A stretch of 40,973 bases of DNA from an uncultured Pelagibacteraceae bacterium (GTDB taxonomy: Bacteria > Pseudomonadota > Alphaproteobacteria > Pelagibacterales > Pelagibacteraceae): NCBI GenBank assembly GCA_902628305.1, contig CACOMK010000007.1, positions 1-40,973 of the forward strand, read 5' to 3'. Below the pieces are notes generated by a model. That model had not been told where the DNA came from and did not search any database. It saw nothing but the letters and a program-made list of their open reading frames with translations. Below are positions 1 through 10,113 of the stretch, piece by piece (position 1 is the stretch's first letter; every line of letters starts with the position of its first letter). Made by a program: the position numbers and the translations under genes.

Positions 1-927
1 CCAGTCTAAATATTTTTTAGCTTTTTTAATATCTAACTGCAAATTTTTTTGCTCATAATATTTGACTTTTTTATTGTATTTAATCTTTCCATTTCCCCAA
101 AAAGAAATCATATATTCTACTATTTCTTTAACGCTTTTTATTGAATTATTTTTTGTTCCAAAATTCCAAGCATCAGAGAATTTTTTTGGATTTATAAATT
201 GTTTCTTAGCTAATATTAAATATCCTCTCAAGGGTTCTAGTACATGTTGCCAAGGTCTATTAAAGTTTGGATTTCTTAAATATATTGACTTACCGTTTAA
301 GAGGGATCTGATGCCATCAGGTATCAACCTATTAGCTGACCAATCGCCTCCACCTATAACATTTCCTGCTCTAGCACTAGAAATACCACACTTTCTTTTG
401 TCTTTAAAAAAACTTTCTCGATATGCTCTAATAATTAATTCAGATGAGGATTTAGATGCACTATAAGGATCAATACCACCTAACACATCGTCTTCTTTAT
501 ATCTTGTAAGTTTACCAACGTTTTCATAACATTTGTCTGATGTAATCATTACAACTGATTTAACAAATGCATAGTTTTTTGATGCCTCTAAAATGTTAAG
601 CGTACCTCCAACATTTACATCAATTGTTTTATGTGGCTTAAGATAGGACTCAATAATCAAAGGTTGCGCAGCTAAATGAAAAATAATTGAAGGTTTAGAT
701 TTTAGTATAAATTTATCTAATCTCTTTTTATCTCTGATATCAAATATTCCTAACTTTATTTTTTTGTTAAGTTTTAATTGATAAAATAAATTTTTATTTT
801 GATTAGGACTATAACCCGTTCCGTAAACTTTTGCTCCCATATGTAAAAGCCAACAACATAACCACGAACCTTTAAAACCTGTTGCTCCTGTAATAAGAAC
901 TTTTTTATTTTTATAAAAATTATTCAT
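1..927 (-). CDS. rfbG: CDP-glucose 4,6-dehydratase (NAD-dependent epimerase/dehydratase), 3' end truncated by window edge
   Basis: Minus-strand frame reads MNNFYKNKKVLITGATGFKGSWLCCWLLHMGAKVYGTGYSPN...; GATGFKGSW Rossmann motif, SDK-Y region (MITSDKCYEN...DPYSASKSSSE); ATGA overlap with upstream rfbF. Not in the ORF list because it runs off the window. Confidence 0.85.
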   Translation of the reverse strand, partial: MNNFYKNKKVLITGATGFKGSWLCCWLLHMGAKVYGTGYSPNQNKNLFYQLKLNKKIKLGIFDIRDKKRLDKFILKSKPSIIFHLAAQPLIIESYLKPHKTIDVNVGGTLNILEASKNYAFVKSVVMITSDKCYENVGKLTRYKEDDVLGGIDPYSASKSSSELIIRAYRESFFKDKRKCGISSARAGNVIGGGDWSANRLIPDGIRSLLNGKSIYLRNPNFNRPWQHVLEPLRGYLILAKKQFINPKKFSDAWNFGTKNNSIKSVKEIVEYMISFWGNGKIKYNKKVKYYEQKNLQLDIKKAKKYLDW

Positions 928-1625
928 TTTTTCCATATTGAACCCTGCGTACTTAAAATTTTTTCTAAATCTATTTTGTCTCTAATTGTATCCATGCATT
1001 TCCAAAAATTCTCATGCTTAAAAGCTTTAAGATGATTGTCATTGCATAGATTTGTCATTGGTTCTTTTTCAAATAAAGTTTGATCATTATCGATATAATC
1101 AAAAACTTTTGAGTTCAATACAAAATATCCTCCGTTGATCCATCCAGCACTAGCTTGTGGTTTTTCCTCAAATTTAGTTACATCGTCTCCTTTAATTTCC
1201 AATTCGCCAAACCTTACTGGAGGGTGTACAGCTGTAACTGATGCAATCTTTTTATGTTTTAAATGAAATTGAATTAAACTATCTAAATTAATAGAACATA
1301 AACCATCTCCATAAGTCATAAAAAAATTTTCATTTTTATCAAAGTATGATCTTAATCTTAAAATTCTCCCACCTGTCATTGTATTTTCCCCAGTATCTAT
1401 AACAGTCAAGTTCTTAAATTCTTTAGAATTTTTATAATATTCAGTTATCACATCTTTTTTATAACCTGCGGCAACTATAAATTCATCATACCCATAAGAC
1501 TGATAAAAATTCATTATGTGACTAAGTATAGGCTTGTCTCCAATTTGAACCATTGGTTTGGGAATTTTATCTGTATACTCAGCTAATCTTGTCCCAAATC
1601 CACCAGCTAAAATTACTGTTTTCAT
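924..1625 (-). CDS. rfbF: glucose-1-phosphate cytidylyltransferase
   Basis: MKTVILAGGFGTRLAEYTDKIPKPMVQIGDKPILSHIM nucleotidyltransferase signature; adjacent rfbG. Confidence 0.92.
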   Translation of the reverse strand: MKTVILAGGFGTRLAEYTDKIPKPMVQIGDKPILSHIMNFYQSYGYDEFIVAAGYKKDVITEYYKNSKEFKNLTVIDTGENTMTGGRILRLRSYFDKNENFFMTYGDGLCSINLDSLIQFHLKHKKIASVTAVHPPVRFGELEIKGDDVTKFEEKPQASAGWINGGYFVLNSKVFDYIDNDQTLFEKEPMTNLCNDNHLKAFKHENFWKCMDTIRDKIDLEKILSTQGSIWKK

Positions 1626-1701
1626 ATTTATTGATTTTAAAATATGTATATCGTAAAAATAGATACTTCATAAACAAAATCAACAAAATAGGGTATTTAT
1701 A

Positions 1702-2172
1702 ATGATTAAAGAAAATGATTTAGCACCTACCTTTAAACTATCTTCAACAAACAAAAAAGATTTTTCATTAAAAGACTCTCTAGGAAGTTTTGTAGTTTTA
1801 TATTTTTATCCGAAAGATGATACGCCCGGATGTACTATTGAAACAGTAGATTTTAATAAATTATTGCCACAATTTAAGAAATTAAATTGTGAAATTTTAG
1901 GTATTTCCAAAGATACTTTAAAAAGTCACGATAAATTTAGAGAAAAATATAAAATCAAATTTGATTTATTAGCTGATGAAGAGTTGAAAGTTCTAAAAAA
2001 GTACAAGGTATGGGGGAAAAAAAAGTTTATGGGACGCGAATTTATGGGAATAAAAAGAACAACTTTTCTAATAGATAAAAAGGGCAAAATAATAAAAGTT
2101 TGGGAAAATGTTAAAGCAAAAGATCACGCTAAAGAGGTATTGAAAACACTCAGTAATTTAATAATAAAATAA
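1702..2172 (+). CDS. bcp: thioredoxin-dependent peroxiredoxin (BCP/AhpC-TSA family)
   Basis: YFYPKDDTPGCTIE active-site motif. Confidence 0.92.
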   Translation: MIKENDLAPTFKLSSTNKKDFSLKDSLGSFVVLYFYPKDDTPGCTIETVDFNKLLPQFKKLNCEILGISKDTLKSHDKFREKYKIKFDLLADEELKVLKKYKVWGKKKFMGREFMGIKRTTFLIDKKGKIIKVWENVKAKDHAKEVLKTLSNLIIK

Positions 2173-2173
2173 A

Positions 2174-2201
2174 AAAGCCCCTTATTTCTAAGGGGCTTTA
2201 A
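2174..2201. terminator. bidirectional rho-independent terminator between bcp and amt
   Basis: AAAGCCCCTTATTTCTAAGGGGCTTT perfect stem flanked by A and T runs between convergent genes. Confidence 0.9.
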
Positions 2202-2222
2202 ACTAATGAGAGAGAATTATTT

Positions 2223-3524
2223 TTAGTCTCTTATTGCGTAGGCTCTTACACCTATTTCAGCAACATCTGTTCCAAGTTTTTCTGCACCAGAACTTATTCT
2301 TAAACCTATGGTAGCCTTCATAACTCTAAAAATTATATAAGATAGTACAAAACTAAATAAACAAACTGAAATTACTCCAGTAAATTGAGTTCCAAAATTT
2401 GTATCTGGGTTACTTATTGGAACTATAAGTGTTCCAAAAATTCCAGCAAACATATGTACTGGAATAGCACCAACAACATCGTCTAGATGTCTTGCTTCTA
2501 AAAACTTTGTACCAAAATACATAATAATAGCTCCAATTGCACCTATAACTATTGCAAGTAATGGTGATGGAGTCAAAGGCTCTGCAGTAATAGCAACTAG
2601 ACCTGCAAGCGCTCCATTCAACATCATTATAATATCAGTTTTTCCACCTAACAATCTTGACACTACAGCTGCAGATACGGTGCCAGCCGCGCCAGCTAAG
2701 TGAGTATTAACTGCAATTTTACTAATTGCATTTACGTCGTCAAAAGTACCCATTGCTAATTGACTAAAACCATTAAAACCAAACCAACCAAACCAAAGTA
2801 AAAATGTACCAAGAGTTACTAAAGGTATACTTGAAGCAGCAAACGGTTCTAAAGTTTTAGGTTCTCCTGATTTAGTAAATCTTCCATCTCTAGCACCTAA
2901 AACCATAACACCGGCTAAAGCTGCTGCTCCACCACAAGCGTGAACTAAAGTAGACCCAGCAAAGTCAGAGAAACCAGAGGTTGATAGCCAACCTCCACCC
3001 CATTGCCATCCCATAGAAATTGGATAAATGAAACCAGACATTAAAAATGCAAAAATAAAAAATGGCCAAATCTTAATTCTTTCTGCTACAGCACCTGATA
3101 CTATAGAAACAGTTGCACATACAAACATTGTTTGGAAAAACCAATCAGAATGATCTGAATATCCAGTATCCAGACTTATAGAATCACCCCACATTAAAAA
3201 AGATCCAATATATCCACCTTCGGGTATTCCGTAAGCCATATTGTATCCAAAAAAGAAAAACACAAGTGAACAAATGGCAAATTTACCTATATTTTTTGCT
3301 GCGATCGTCGAAACACTTTTTGTTGTTACAAGTCCGCTCTCTAACATGCAAAATCCAGCCGCCATAAAAGCTACCAAAACACCACCTATATAAAATCCAA
3401 GTGTATTGAAAATATATTGACCTTCTGGTGAAATAGTGGTCTCAGCATTCACCACTGTTGTAAAACTGATCATAGCGATAAATGATAATAAAATTAAATT
3501 TATTTTTTTATAAAATTTTTTCAT
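2223..3524 (-). CDS. amt: ammonium transporter (Amt family)
   Basis: Signal peptide plus Amt core (GFCMLESGL, HACGGAAALAG, NTHLAGAAG, HMFAGIFGTL); GGAGGAA SD upstream. Confidence 0.95.
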   Translation of the reverse strand: MKKFYKKINLILLSFIAMISFTTVVNAETTISPEGQYIFNTLGFYIGGVLVAFMAAGFCMLESGLVTTKSVSTIAAKNIGKFAICSLVFFFFGYNMAYGIPEGGYIGSFLMWGDSISLDTGYSDHSDWFFQTMFVCATVSIVSGAVAERIKIWPFFIFAFLMSGFIYPISMGWQWGGGWLSTSGFSDFAGSTLVHACGGAAALAGVMVLGARDGRFTKSGEPKTLEPFAASSIPLVTLGTFLLWFGWFGFNGFSQLAMGTFDDVNAISKIAVNTHLAGAAGTVSAAVVSRLLGGKTDIIMMLNGALAGLVAITAEPLTPSPLLAIVIGAIGAIIMYFGTKFLEARHLDDVVGAIPVHMFAGIFGTLIVPISNPDTNFGTQFTGVISVCLFSFVLSYIIFRVMKATIGLRISSGAEKLGTDVAEIGVRAYAIRD

Positions 3525-3616
3525 AATTTCCTCCGTTATGAAGTGCTTATATTTTTTTAAAATTTTAATTAGAAACGTTTATATGGAAAATTGGCTATGC
3601 AGTTTTTGCATATAGA

Positions 3617-3657
3617 AACAGCCCTAGACGTGTTTTTTAAAAACGCTAGGACTGTTT
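3617..3657 (-). terminator. hairpin downstream of the HU gene
   Basis: AACAGTCCTAG...CTAGGGCTGTT inverted repeat (11 bp with one G-U) directly after the HU stop; only a short T run follows. Confidence 0.6.
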
Positions 3658-3664
3658 AAATATT

Positions 3665-3940
3665 TTATCTATTGAATACTTCTTTTAAAGCTTTAGCTGG
3701 TAAGAATTTTACCTTTTGTGAAGCAGCGATTTGAATCTGCTCACCAGTTCTTGGGTTTCTTCCAACTCTTGCTTTTCTCTTAGCAACTTTGTACGTGCCA
3801 AATCCAGCAATTTTTACTGAGTCATCACCTTTTAGTGCATCTAAAATAGTGTTGGTAATTGTATCAAAAGTTCGCTCAGCATCTGCTTTACTCAAATTTA
3901 ATGAGCCAGAAAGCTTAGCAATTAGTTGTTTTTTGTTCAT
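3665..3940 (-). CDS. hup: HU-family DNA-binding protein
   Basis: MNKKQLIAKLSGSLNLSKADAERTFD...GFGTYKVAKRKARVGRNPRTGEQIQI HU/IHF signature. Confidence 0.95.
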   Translation of the reverse strand: MNKKQLIAKLSGSLNLSKADAERTFDTITNTILDALKGDDSVKIAGFGTYKVAKRKARVGRNPRTGEQIQIAASQKVKFLPAKALKEVFNR

Positions 3941-4096
3941 TTTAGCTCCGGTTTTGTTGGTTAATATTTATACTTCTCATAAACGTTGATAAATCAAGCT
4001 TTTTTTTAGTATTTAGTTTTTTAATACACACAATATCTTGTAAAAACATAAATAAACGTTGGTTTTATTGATTTTTTTAACTTTTAAAAATGTGAA

Positions 4097-5209
4097 TTAT
4101 CTAAATAAACCTAGGTCTTTTAGATCGTTAAATGTGGTGAAAAACATCAATGATAGCAACAAAAACAATCCGATTCGAAAAAAACCTTCTTGAGTTTTTT
4201 GAGATAAAGGTCGTCCTAAAACTTTTTCAAATGCATAAAACATTAAATGTCCACCATCTAACATTGGTATTGGAAATAGATTAATAAGTCCTAAACTTAT
4301 TGAAATATAGGCCATCATGCTAATGAATGCTAACACCCCAAACGTTGCAACTTGTCCAGAAATTTTTGCAATTCTAATTGGACCTCCTAACTGAGAAGTA
4401 TCTGCTTTACCTAAAATCATTCCTCCGATGTATTTAAGAGAGGAAACGCTAACAAAATAAACTTCATAGCCCGCGTGATATAAAGCCTGAGCAGGTCCTA
4501 ATTTAACATGGTTAACTTTATTATTGTAAGCCCCAAGCTTAATACCAACCATTCTTTTATTAATTTTATTTCCCAATCCATCGTCACCTTCAACTATATT
4601 TGGCTTAATTTTTAAAATTAATTCATCATAAGAACGCTTAACCTTAAAGTCTATAAAATCACCAGTAGACATGGTGATAAACTTAGAAACCTCCATAATA
4701 CTTTTGACTTCATTACCATCTATTTCTAAAATTATATCCTCGGCCTTAAGCCCTCCTGCCATTGCTGGACTATCTTTTTGAACTTCATTAATGACTGCAG
4801 GAGTAAAATCTTTACCTATAAAAGTATAGATTGAGAAAAATATTACTAAAGCTAATAAAAAATTAGCTAACGGACCACCAAATACAATCAGAACTCTCTG
4901 ATATAATGGTTTTAATATAAATAATTTTTCTCTTTCTTCCTCATTGTATTTTTCTAAAATTTCTTGATGATCTGATTGAGAATAAACATTCCTATCTCCA
5001 AAAAATTTTACATACCCACCTAAAGGGATTGCACATACTTTCCATCTCGTACCATTTGTGTCATTCCAGCCAAACAATTCTTTACCAAAACCTATTGAAA
5101 AATCTGTAACCCCTACTCCATATCTTCTAGCAAAATAATAGTGTCCATATTCATGAATAAATACAACTACTAAGATAAGGATTAAAAATGGAATTATATA
5201 ACTAAGCAT
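4097..5209 (-). CDS. rseP: RIP metalloprotease RseP (site-2 protease, PDZ)
   Basis: HEYGHYYFARRYGV (HExxH), PDZ region, NLFPIPMLDGGH. Confidence 0.94.
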   Translation of the reverse strand: MLSYIIPFLILILVVVFIHEYGHYYFARRYGVGVTDFSIGFGKELFGWNDTNGTRWKVCAIPLGGYVKFFGDRNVYSQSDHQEILEKYNEEEREKLFILKPLYQRVLIVFGGPLANFLLALVIFFSIYTFIGKDFTPAVINEVQKDSPAMAGGLKAEDIILEIDGNEVKSIMEVSKFITMSTGDFIDFKVKRSYDELILKIKPNIVEGDDGLGNKINKRMVGIKLGAYNNKVNHVKLGPAQALYHAGYEVYFVSVSSLKYIGGMILGKADTSQLGGPIRIAKISGQVATFGVLAFISMMAYISISLGLINLFPIPMLDGGHLMFYAFEKVLGRPLSQKTQEGFFRIGLFLLLSLMFFTTFNDLKDLGLFR

Positions 5210-5317
5210 GATTTCAATATATTTAAATTTAAGATTTACTCAATAAACTAAATTGCCTTATTAATACATACTTTATTTTAGTTTAAATTTTGATTATTAA
5301 TACTATATAATAACAAA

Positions 5318-5803
5318 ATGCCTTCTTTTGACGTAATTAGTAAAATTAATTATCAAGAATTTGATAATGCTTTAGCTAACTGTTTAAGAGAAATTGGTAA
5401 TCGATATGATTTTAAAGGGCTTCATATTTCAATTGAGCGAAAAGATAAATCTGTAACTACCAATGCACCTGATGAATTAAAATTAAGGCAAATAAATGAA
5501 TTGTTACAAACCCATTTAGTTAGAAGAAAAGTAGATCCAAGAGTATTAGAGGTTAAAAGCTCTGAAGGAGCTTCTGGAGGATCAATTAGACAAGTAAGTG
5601 AATTAAAAGAAGGTATCAGTCAAGAAAATGCTAAAAAAGTTATTGCTGACATTAAAAAACTAAAACTAAAAATTCAAATCAAAATTCAAGGCGATGAATT
5701 AAGAGTAGATGGTAAAAAAAAAGATGATCTTCAAGAAGCTATGGCTGCAATCAAAGCAATTGATATTGGGCTACCAATAGACTTTGTAAACTTTAGAGAT
5801 TAA
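5318..5803 (+). CDS. yajQ: YajQ family nucleotide-binding protein
   Basis: MPSFDVISKINYQEFDNALANCLREIGNRYDFKG; C-terminal ...LPIDFVNFRD. Confidence 0.93.
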   Translation: MPSFDVISKINYQEFDNALANCLREIGNRYDFKGLHISIERKDKSVTTNAPDELKLRQINELLQTHLVRRKVDPRVLEVKSSEGASGGSIRQVSELKEGISQENAKKVIADIKKLKLKIQIKIQGDELRVDGKKKDDLQEAMAAIKAIDIGLPIDFVNFRD

Positions 5804-5886
5804 TACTCTCAAACTATCTATTGTATTTGGTAGAAAAAGATATAAGCAGACAATCAATTACTTAAAAATATATCTTTCCAAACATA

Positions 5887-7170
5887 ATGAACTTCTCTGA
5901 TCTTAATATCGAAAATAAACTAAAAAGATCAATCGAATTAGCTGATTTTAAAGTTCCAACACCTATTCAAAGTCAATCAATACCAATTAGCTTGAAAGGA
6001 AAAGATGTTTTAGGAACTGCCCAAACAGGAACTGGTAAAACTTTAGCTTTTACTATTCCAATGATTAATAAACTACTTAATGACAAACAAGCGATGGCAT
6101 TAATTATTTGCCCAACAAGAGAACTTGCAACACAAGTAATGGAAACAGTTTTAAAGTTAAATATTAGAGAAATAGGGATTGGAAATGCTCTTCTAATTGG
6201 TGGTGAGAGTATGCAAAAACAACTAAGACAATTAAATAAAAGAGCAAGAATTATAGTTGGAACACCAGGAAGAATTAATGACCACATAGAGCGTAAAAGT
6301 TTAAATTTGTCAAAAGTAAATTACCTAGTTCTTGATGAAACTGATCGAATGTTAGATATGGGTTTTACCCCGCAAATTGAATTGATTTTAAAATTTGTGC
6401 CAAAGAAACATCAAACATTATTATTTTCGGCTACTTTACCTGAAAATATTTTAAAAATTTCACAAAAATATCTTAATAATCCTGAAAGAGTTTCAGTTGG
6501 ATCTTTATCAACACCAATTGAAAAAATTAAACAAGAAACTTTTCAAATTACACCTGACAAAAAATATCATGAACTAATTAATCAGTTGGTTGAAAGGAGT
6601 GGTTCTATTTTGGTTTTTGTTAAAACTAAACATGGTGCTGATAAAATAGTTAAGCGATTAAAATATGATGGACATAAAGCTGATGCCATCCATGGAAATC
6701 TAAGACAAAGTAAAAGAGATCGTGTAATTAGAGGTTTTAGAAATGGTAATAATAGAATTTTAGTCGCAACTGATGTGGCCGCACGTGGATTAGATATACC
6801 GGTTATAAAACATGTGATTAATTATGATCTCCCACAAGTACCAGAAGATTATATTCATCGAATAGGTAGAACTGGTAGAGCTGGAAAAGATGGTTCAGCT
6901 TTAACCTTTTTAACTAACAACGATAGAAATATGTGGAGATCAATTCAAAAATTAATTGATCCAGACTTTAAAGTTAAAGAAGAGGCAAAACCAAACAACC
7001 AAAAAGGAAAAAAATTTAATAAAAAAAATAAATTTAAGAAGAAATTTTCAAGTTATAAATTTAATAAAAAGAAAAAATTTAAATCCTTTGAAAAGAAAAA
7101 TAATAAAAGAAAATTTAAAAATAGAAAAAGACCTAAAAATTTTAAATTTAAGAAAAATAAACGTAAATAA
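5887..7170 (+). CDS. DEAD-box RNA helicase with Lys/Asn/Phe-rich basic tail
   Basis: AQTGTGKT, PTRELA, DETD, SAT, HRIGRTGRAG motifs; about 65-residue basic low-complexity C-terminus. Motif II reads DETD rather than DEAD. Confidence 0.93.
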   Translation: MNFSDLNIENKLKRSIELADFKVPTPIQSQSIPISLKGKDVLGTAQTGTGKTLAFTIPMINKLLNDKQAMALIICPTRELATQVMETVLKLNIREIGIGNALLIGGESMQKQLRQLNKRARIIVGTPGRINDHIERKSLNLSKVNYLVLDETDRMLDMGFTPQIELILKFVPKKHQTLLFSATLPENILKISQKYLNNPERVSVGSLSTPIEKIKQETFQITPDKKYHELINQLVERSGSILVFVKTKHGADKIVKRLKYDGHKADAIHGNLRQSKRDRVIRGFRNGNNRILVATDVAARGLDIPVIKHVINYDLPQVPEDYIHRIGRTGRAGKDGSALTFLTNNDRNMWRSIQKLIDPDFKVKEEAKPNNQKGKKFNKKNKFKKKFSSYKFNKKKKFKSFEKKNNKRKFKNRKRPKNFKFKKNKRK

Positions 7171-7172
7171 GA

Positions 7173-7793
7173 TTATACTTTTTGAATTAAAGAAGCGCTA
7201 TTATTTGTAGGCTTGTTCACATCTTTTGATACTTCATAAAAAATTAAATTAGGAATTTTACGCTCCTTTAAAAATGCAGAACCTTGTAATTCTAAATTTA
7301 AATAACGAGTGATATCAGCTTGATTTAAAATAACTGGTTGTCTATGGTGAATTTCATTTATATTTTCTTTTGCTTCCTCTGTAATTAAGGAAAACTGATC
7401 GTTTTCAAAAATGCCAGCAAAAAAAATAGGATTTGTGTCTTCACGAGTAAAATAATATGGAGTTTTTTCTTTCTCTTCCCTTTTCCATTCATAAAAACCA
7501 TCTGCTACAGCAACGCATCGGTTGTTTTTAATCAATTTTTTAAATGAAACCTTTTCATCAATAGTCTCTAACCTTGCATTAATTAAAGCTTTAAAATCTT
7601 TATCTTTAGCCCAACTAGGCACTAAACCCCATTGAAGATTTTCTAAAGTATTTCCATTTTTATATTTTTTTATTACAGGCAGTTTTTGATATGGATGAGC
7701 ATTATAGTTTTCTGTATCTTCAACCTGAATTGCAGATTTAACTAATTTATTTGTTTTTGTTACAGGGTTTTTTACTACGTATCTTCCACACAT
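7173..7793 (-). CDS. SRAP/HMCES-type abasic-site protein (YedK family)
   Basis: MCGRY catalytic Cys2 start, GFYEW and HHRQPVIL motifs. Confidence 0.92.
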   Translation of the reverse strand: MCGRYVVKNPVTKTNKLVKSAIQVEDTENYNAHPYQKLPVIKKYKNGNTLENLQWGLVPSWAKDKDFKALINARLETIDEKVSFKKLIKNNRCVAVADGFYEWKREEKEKTPYYFTREDTNPIFFAGIFENDQFSLITEEAKENINEIHHRQPVILNQADITRYLNLELQGSAFLKERKIPNLIFYEVSKDVNKPTNNSASLIQKV

Positions 7794-8341
7794 TATATTG
7801 TTTGCTGTTTCATTAATTCTTCTATTTGCTTGATCATTATTTTTGGTGATCTCATAGCAGGATAAATTTCTTGCGCTTGTTCGTAACTTCTTATCGCTTT
7901 TTCATAATTTTTAAGCTGAATATTTACTAAACCCTGCCCTGCTAAAGCTCCAAAGTGTCTTTGTTCTAAGGCTAACACTTGATCTATATCATCTTGTGAT
8001 TTTTGAAATTCTCCTAGCATATAAAGTACAGTTGCCCTTTTATTCCAAGCCTCAGCCCAATTTTGATCAAGATTAATAACTTCAGTAAAAATATCTTTTG
8101 CTTTTATATAGTTTTGATCTCTCACAAATTGAGAGCCCTCTTCTAATCTTGCAGTAAGTTTTTCATCTGTTGGATGAGTGCTCCATAAAGCCCAAATTTC
8201 TTGTTCAATTATAAAAGCTACTTTTGATTTATTTGCTTTTAACTCATTAAACAATTGGTTCAGTCTAGTATCCCTTTCGGTTGCTAAAGAGCTAACCTGC
8301 GAAAATAAATAAAACAAAATTACTAGGAATACCTTCTTCAT
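7793..8341 (-). CDS. secreted/periplasmic tetratricopeptide repeat protein
   Basis: Signal peptide followed by TPR repeats (NWAEAWNKRATVLYMLGEFQKSQDDIDQVL); stop overlaps the SRAP start (TAATG). Confidence 0.75.
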   Translation of the reverse strand: MKKVFLVILFYLFSQVSSLATERDTRLNQLFNELKANKSKVAFIIEQEIWALWSTHPTDEKLTARLEEGSQFVRDQNYIKAKDIFTEVINLDQNWAEAWNKRATVLYMLGEFQKSQDDIDQVLALEQRHFGALAGQGLVNIQLKNYEKAIRSYEQAQEIYPAMRSPKIMIKQIEELMKQQTI

Positions 8342-8381
8342 AGTTAGATATTATCAAATATTAGAATTAGAGTCTTTGGTC

Positions 8382-8837
8382 TTAAGTGTCTTTGTTGTTA
8401 TTTTTACAACTATAAAAAGAAATATCTTTTTCTTTTTCCTCTTGTTTTATATTGGTTGTGATTTCGTGAATAAGTTCGCCTGTTTTTCTAGTATAGACTG
8501 CAGACTCAGAATAATTCCTCTCTTTATCAAATGCTTGAATTAAGAATATATCCTTATTCGAAATTTTAACCTCTAAATCAATTTTATTAAAAAATTCTGA
8601 TAAATTTTTAACATTTAGAACATCTGGTGTTTTAGACTCGATTATTAACTTATTAATATCTTTTCTTTTAATTTGATCTTTTGTGAAGGACTCAAAGTTG
8701 TGCTCTGAATTTTTTAAAATTACTTTTTCAAATTTACAATTTAAGTTCAAATCAGAATTTAGTGTAATATTCGTATTTTGAGCTTGAGCAAAACTAAAGC
8801 AACATAATAAGCTACATATTGATAGAAATATTTTCAT
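8382..8837 (-). CDS. hypothetical exported protein
   Basis: ORF with N-terminal signal peptide (MKIFLSICSLLCCFSFAQA); no recognised domain. Confidence 0.55.
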   Translation of the reverse strand: MKIFLSICSLLCCFSFAQAQNTNITLNSDLNLNCKFEKVILKNSEHNFESFTKDQIKRKDINKLIIESKTPDVLNVKNLSEFFNKIDLEVKISNKDIFLIQAFDKERNYSESAVYTRKTGELIHEITTNIKQEEKEKDISFYSCKNNNKDT

Positions 8838-9449
8838 TTAATTAATTATATTAATAATACTTTTTTTTATTGTTTCACTTAATTTAATTGTTCCATCTTT
8901 GTTGGGGTGTATACCGTCCTGTTGATTTAAACTTGGATTAAGTGCCACACCTTCAAGAAGAAATGGGATTAATGCTAAATTATATTTTTTTGATAAATTT
9001 GGATATATAGCATCAAACTCTTTTTTATATTTTTCCCCGTGAGTATCTGGCGCCACCATTCCAGCTAAAATAATTTTAATTTTTTTATTCTGAGCAATTT
9101 TTATTATTTGCTCCAAATTTTTTTCTGTTTCTTCTGGTTGAATTCCTCTGAGCATATCATTAGCTCCTAGTCCTAAAATAATTAAATCTATGCCTGGTTC
9201 AGATAAACTCCAATCAGCTATATTCAATCCACCTGATGATGTGCTTCCAGAGACACTTCCGTTAATGACTTTAATGTTTAAACCAGCCTGCTTAAGATTA
9301 TTTTCTAAAACTATCGATAAATGATGTTCTTTAGGTAATCCGTATCCAGCCATCAAACTATCACCGAATAAAACAACCTTTTCTATTGCACTTGCATTTA
9401 TGTGCACTAGAAAGAATATAAAAATTTTAATAAATATAGTTTTATTCAT
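8838..9449 (-). CDS. tesA: arylesterase / acyl-CoA thioesterase I (SGNH hydrolase)
   Basis: VVLFGDSLMAGYGL and DGIHPNKDG motifs; start trimmed from 9485 to 9449 because [21 protein letters not shown] is a clean signal peptide. Confidence 0.88.
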   Translation of the reverse strand: MNKTIFIKIFIFFLVHINASAIEKVVLFGDSLMAGYGLPKEHHLSIVLENNLKQAGLNIKVINGSVSGSTSSGGLNIADWSLSEPGIDLIILGLGANDMLRGIQPEETEKNLEQIIKIAQNKKIKIILAGMVAPDTHGEKYKKEFDAIYPNLSKKYNLALIPFLLEGVALNPSLNQQDGIHPNKDGTIKLSETIKKSIINIIN

Positions 9450-10113
9450 GAGTACTCTTCTTAAATTAAAAAAAATAAATCTCAAATACCAAACTGGTAA
9501 AGATAGTATCAGTGTTTTAAAGAATATTGATTTAAATATTAAGAAAAAAGAAACTGTTTCAGTAGTTGGAGAAAGTGGCTCAGGGAAAACAAGTTTAATA
9601 ATGTTAATTGGGGGCTTAGAAAAACCAACCTCTGGTAAAATAATTTTTAATGATCAAGAAATAACAGGCCTTAGTGAAGACGAAGTATCGGAGATAAGAA
9701 AGAAAAATATTGGAATAATATTTCAGTCTTTTTATTTAATTCCTAATTACACAGCAGTTGAAAATGTTGCTTTAACTCTTGAACTTAATAATTTTAAAAA
9801 TCCAGAAAAAGAAGCAAAAATTTTATTAGATCGATTTGGTTTGAAACATCGTTTTAATAATCTACCAAGTCAATTATCAGGTGGTGAACAGCAACGGGTT
9901 GCTATCGCTAGAGCAATTGCAATGAAACCAGAGCTAATCTTAGCAGATGAACCAACAGGAAACTTAGATACTGATAATTCTATCATGATTGCAAATATTT
10001 TATTTAAATATGTAAAAGAAGAAGGTTCTTCTTTAATCATGGTAACTCATGACCCTAAACTTGCTGACAAAGCCAAAAGGAAAATAAAAATTAAAGATGG
10101 AAAAATTAAATAA
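9448..10113 (+). CDS. ybbA: ABC transporter ATP-binding protein (YbbA/LolD-like)
   Basis: Walker [24 protein letters not shown] signature, Walker [13 protein letters not shown]; start trimmed to [14 protein letters not shown]. Confidence 0.88.
   Translation: MSTLLKLKKINLKYQTGKDSISVLKNIDLNIKKKETVSVVGESGSGKTSLIMLIGGLEKPTSGKIIFNDQEITGLSEDEVSEIRKKNIGIIFQSFYLIPNYTAVENVALTLELNNFKNPEKEAKILLDRFGLKHRFNNLPSQLSGGEQQRVAIARAIAMKPELILADEPTGNLDTDNSIMIANILFKYVKEEGSSLIMVTHDPKLADKAKRKIKIKDGKIK

Noticed and set aside
62-466. Plus-strand 134-aa ORF
   Set aside because: Antisense shadow of the rfbG reading frame, which has clear family motifs.
5973-6287. Minus-strand 104-aa ORF inside the DEAD-box helicase
   Set aside because: Antisense shadow; no motifs or plausible start context.
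6956-7210. 84-aa Lys/Asn-rich ORF at the helicase 3' end
   Set aside because: Out-of-frame reading of the A-rich basic tail.
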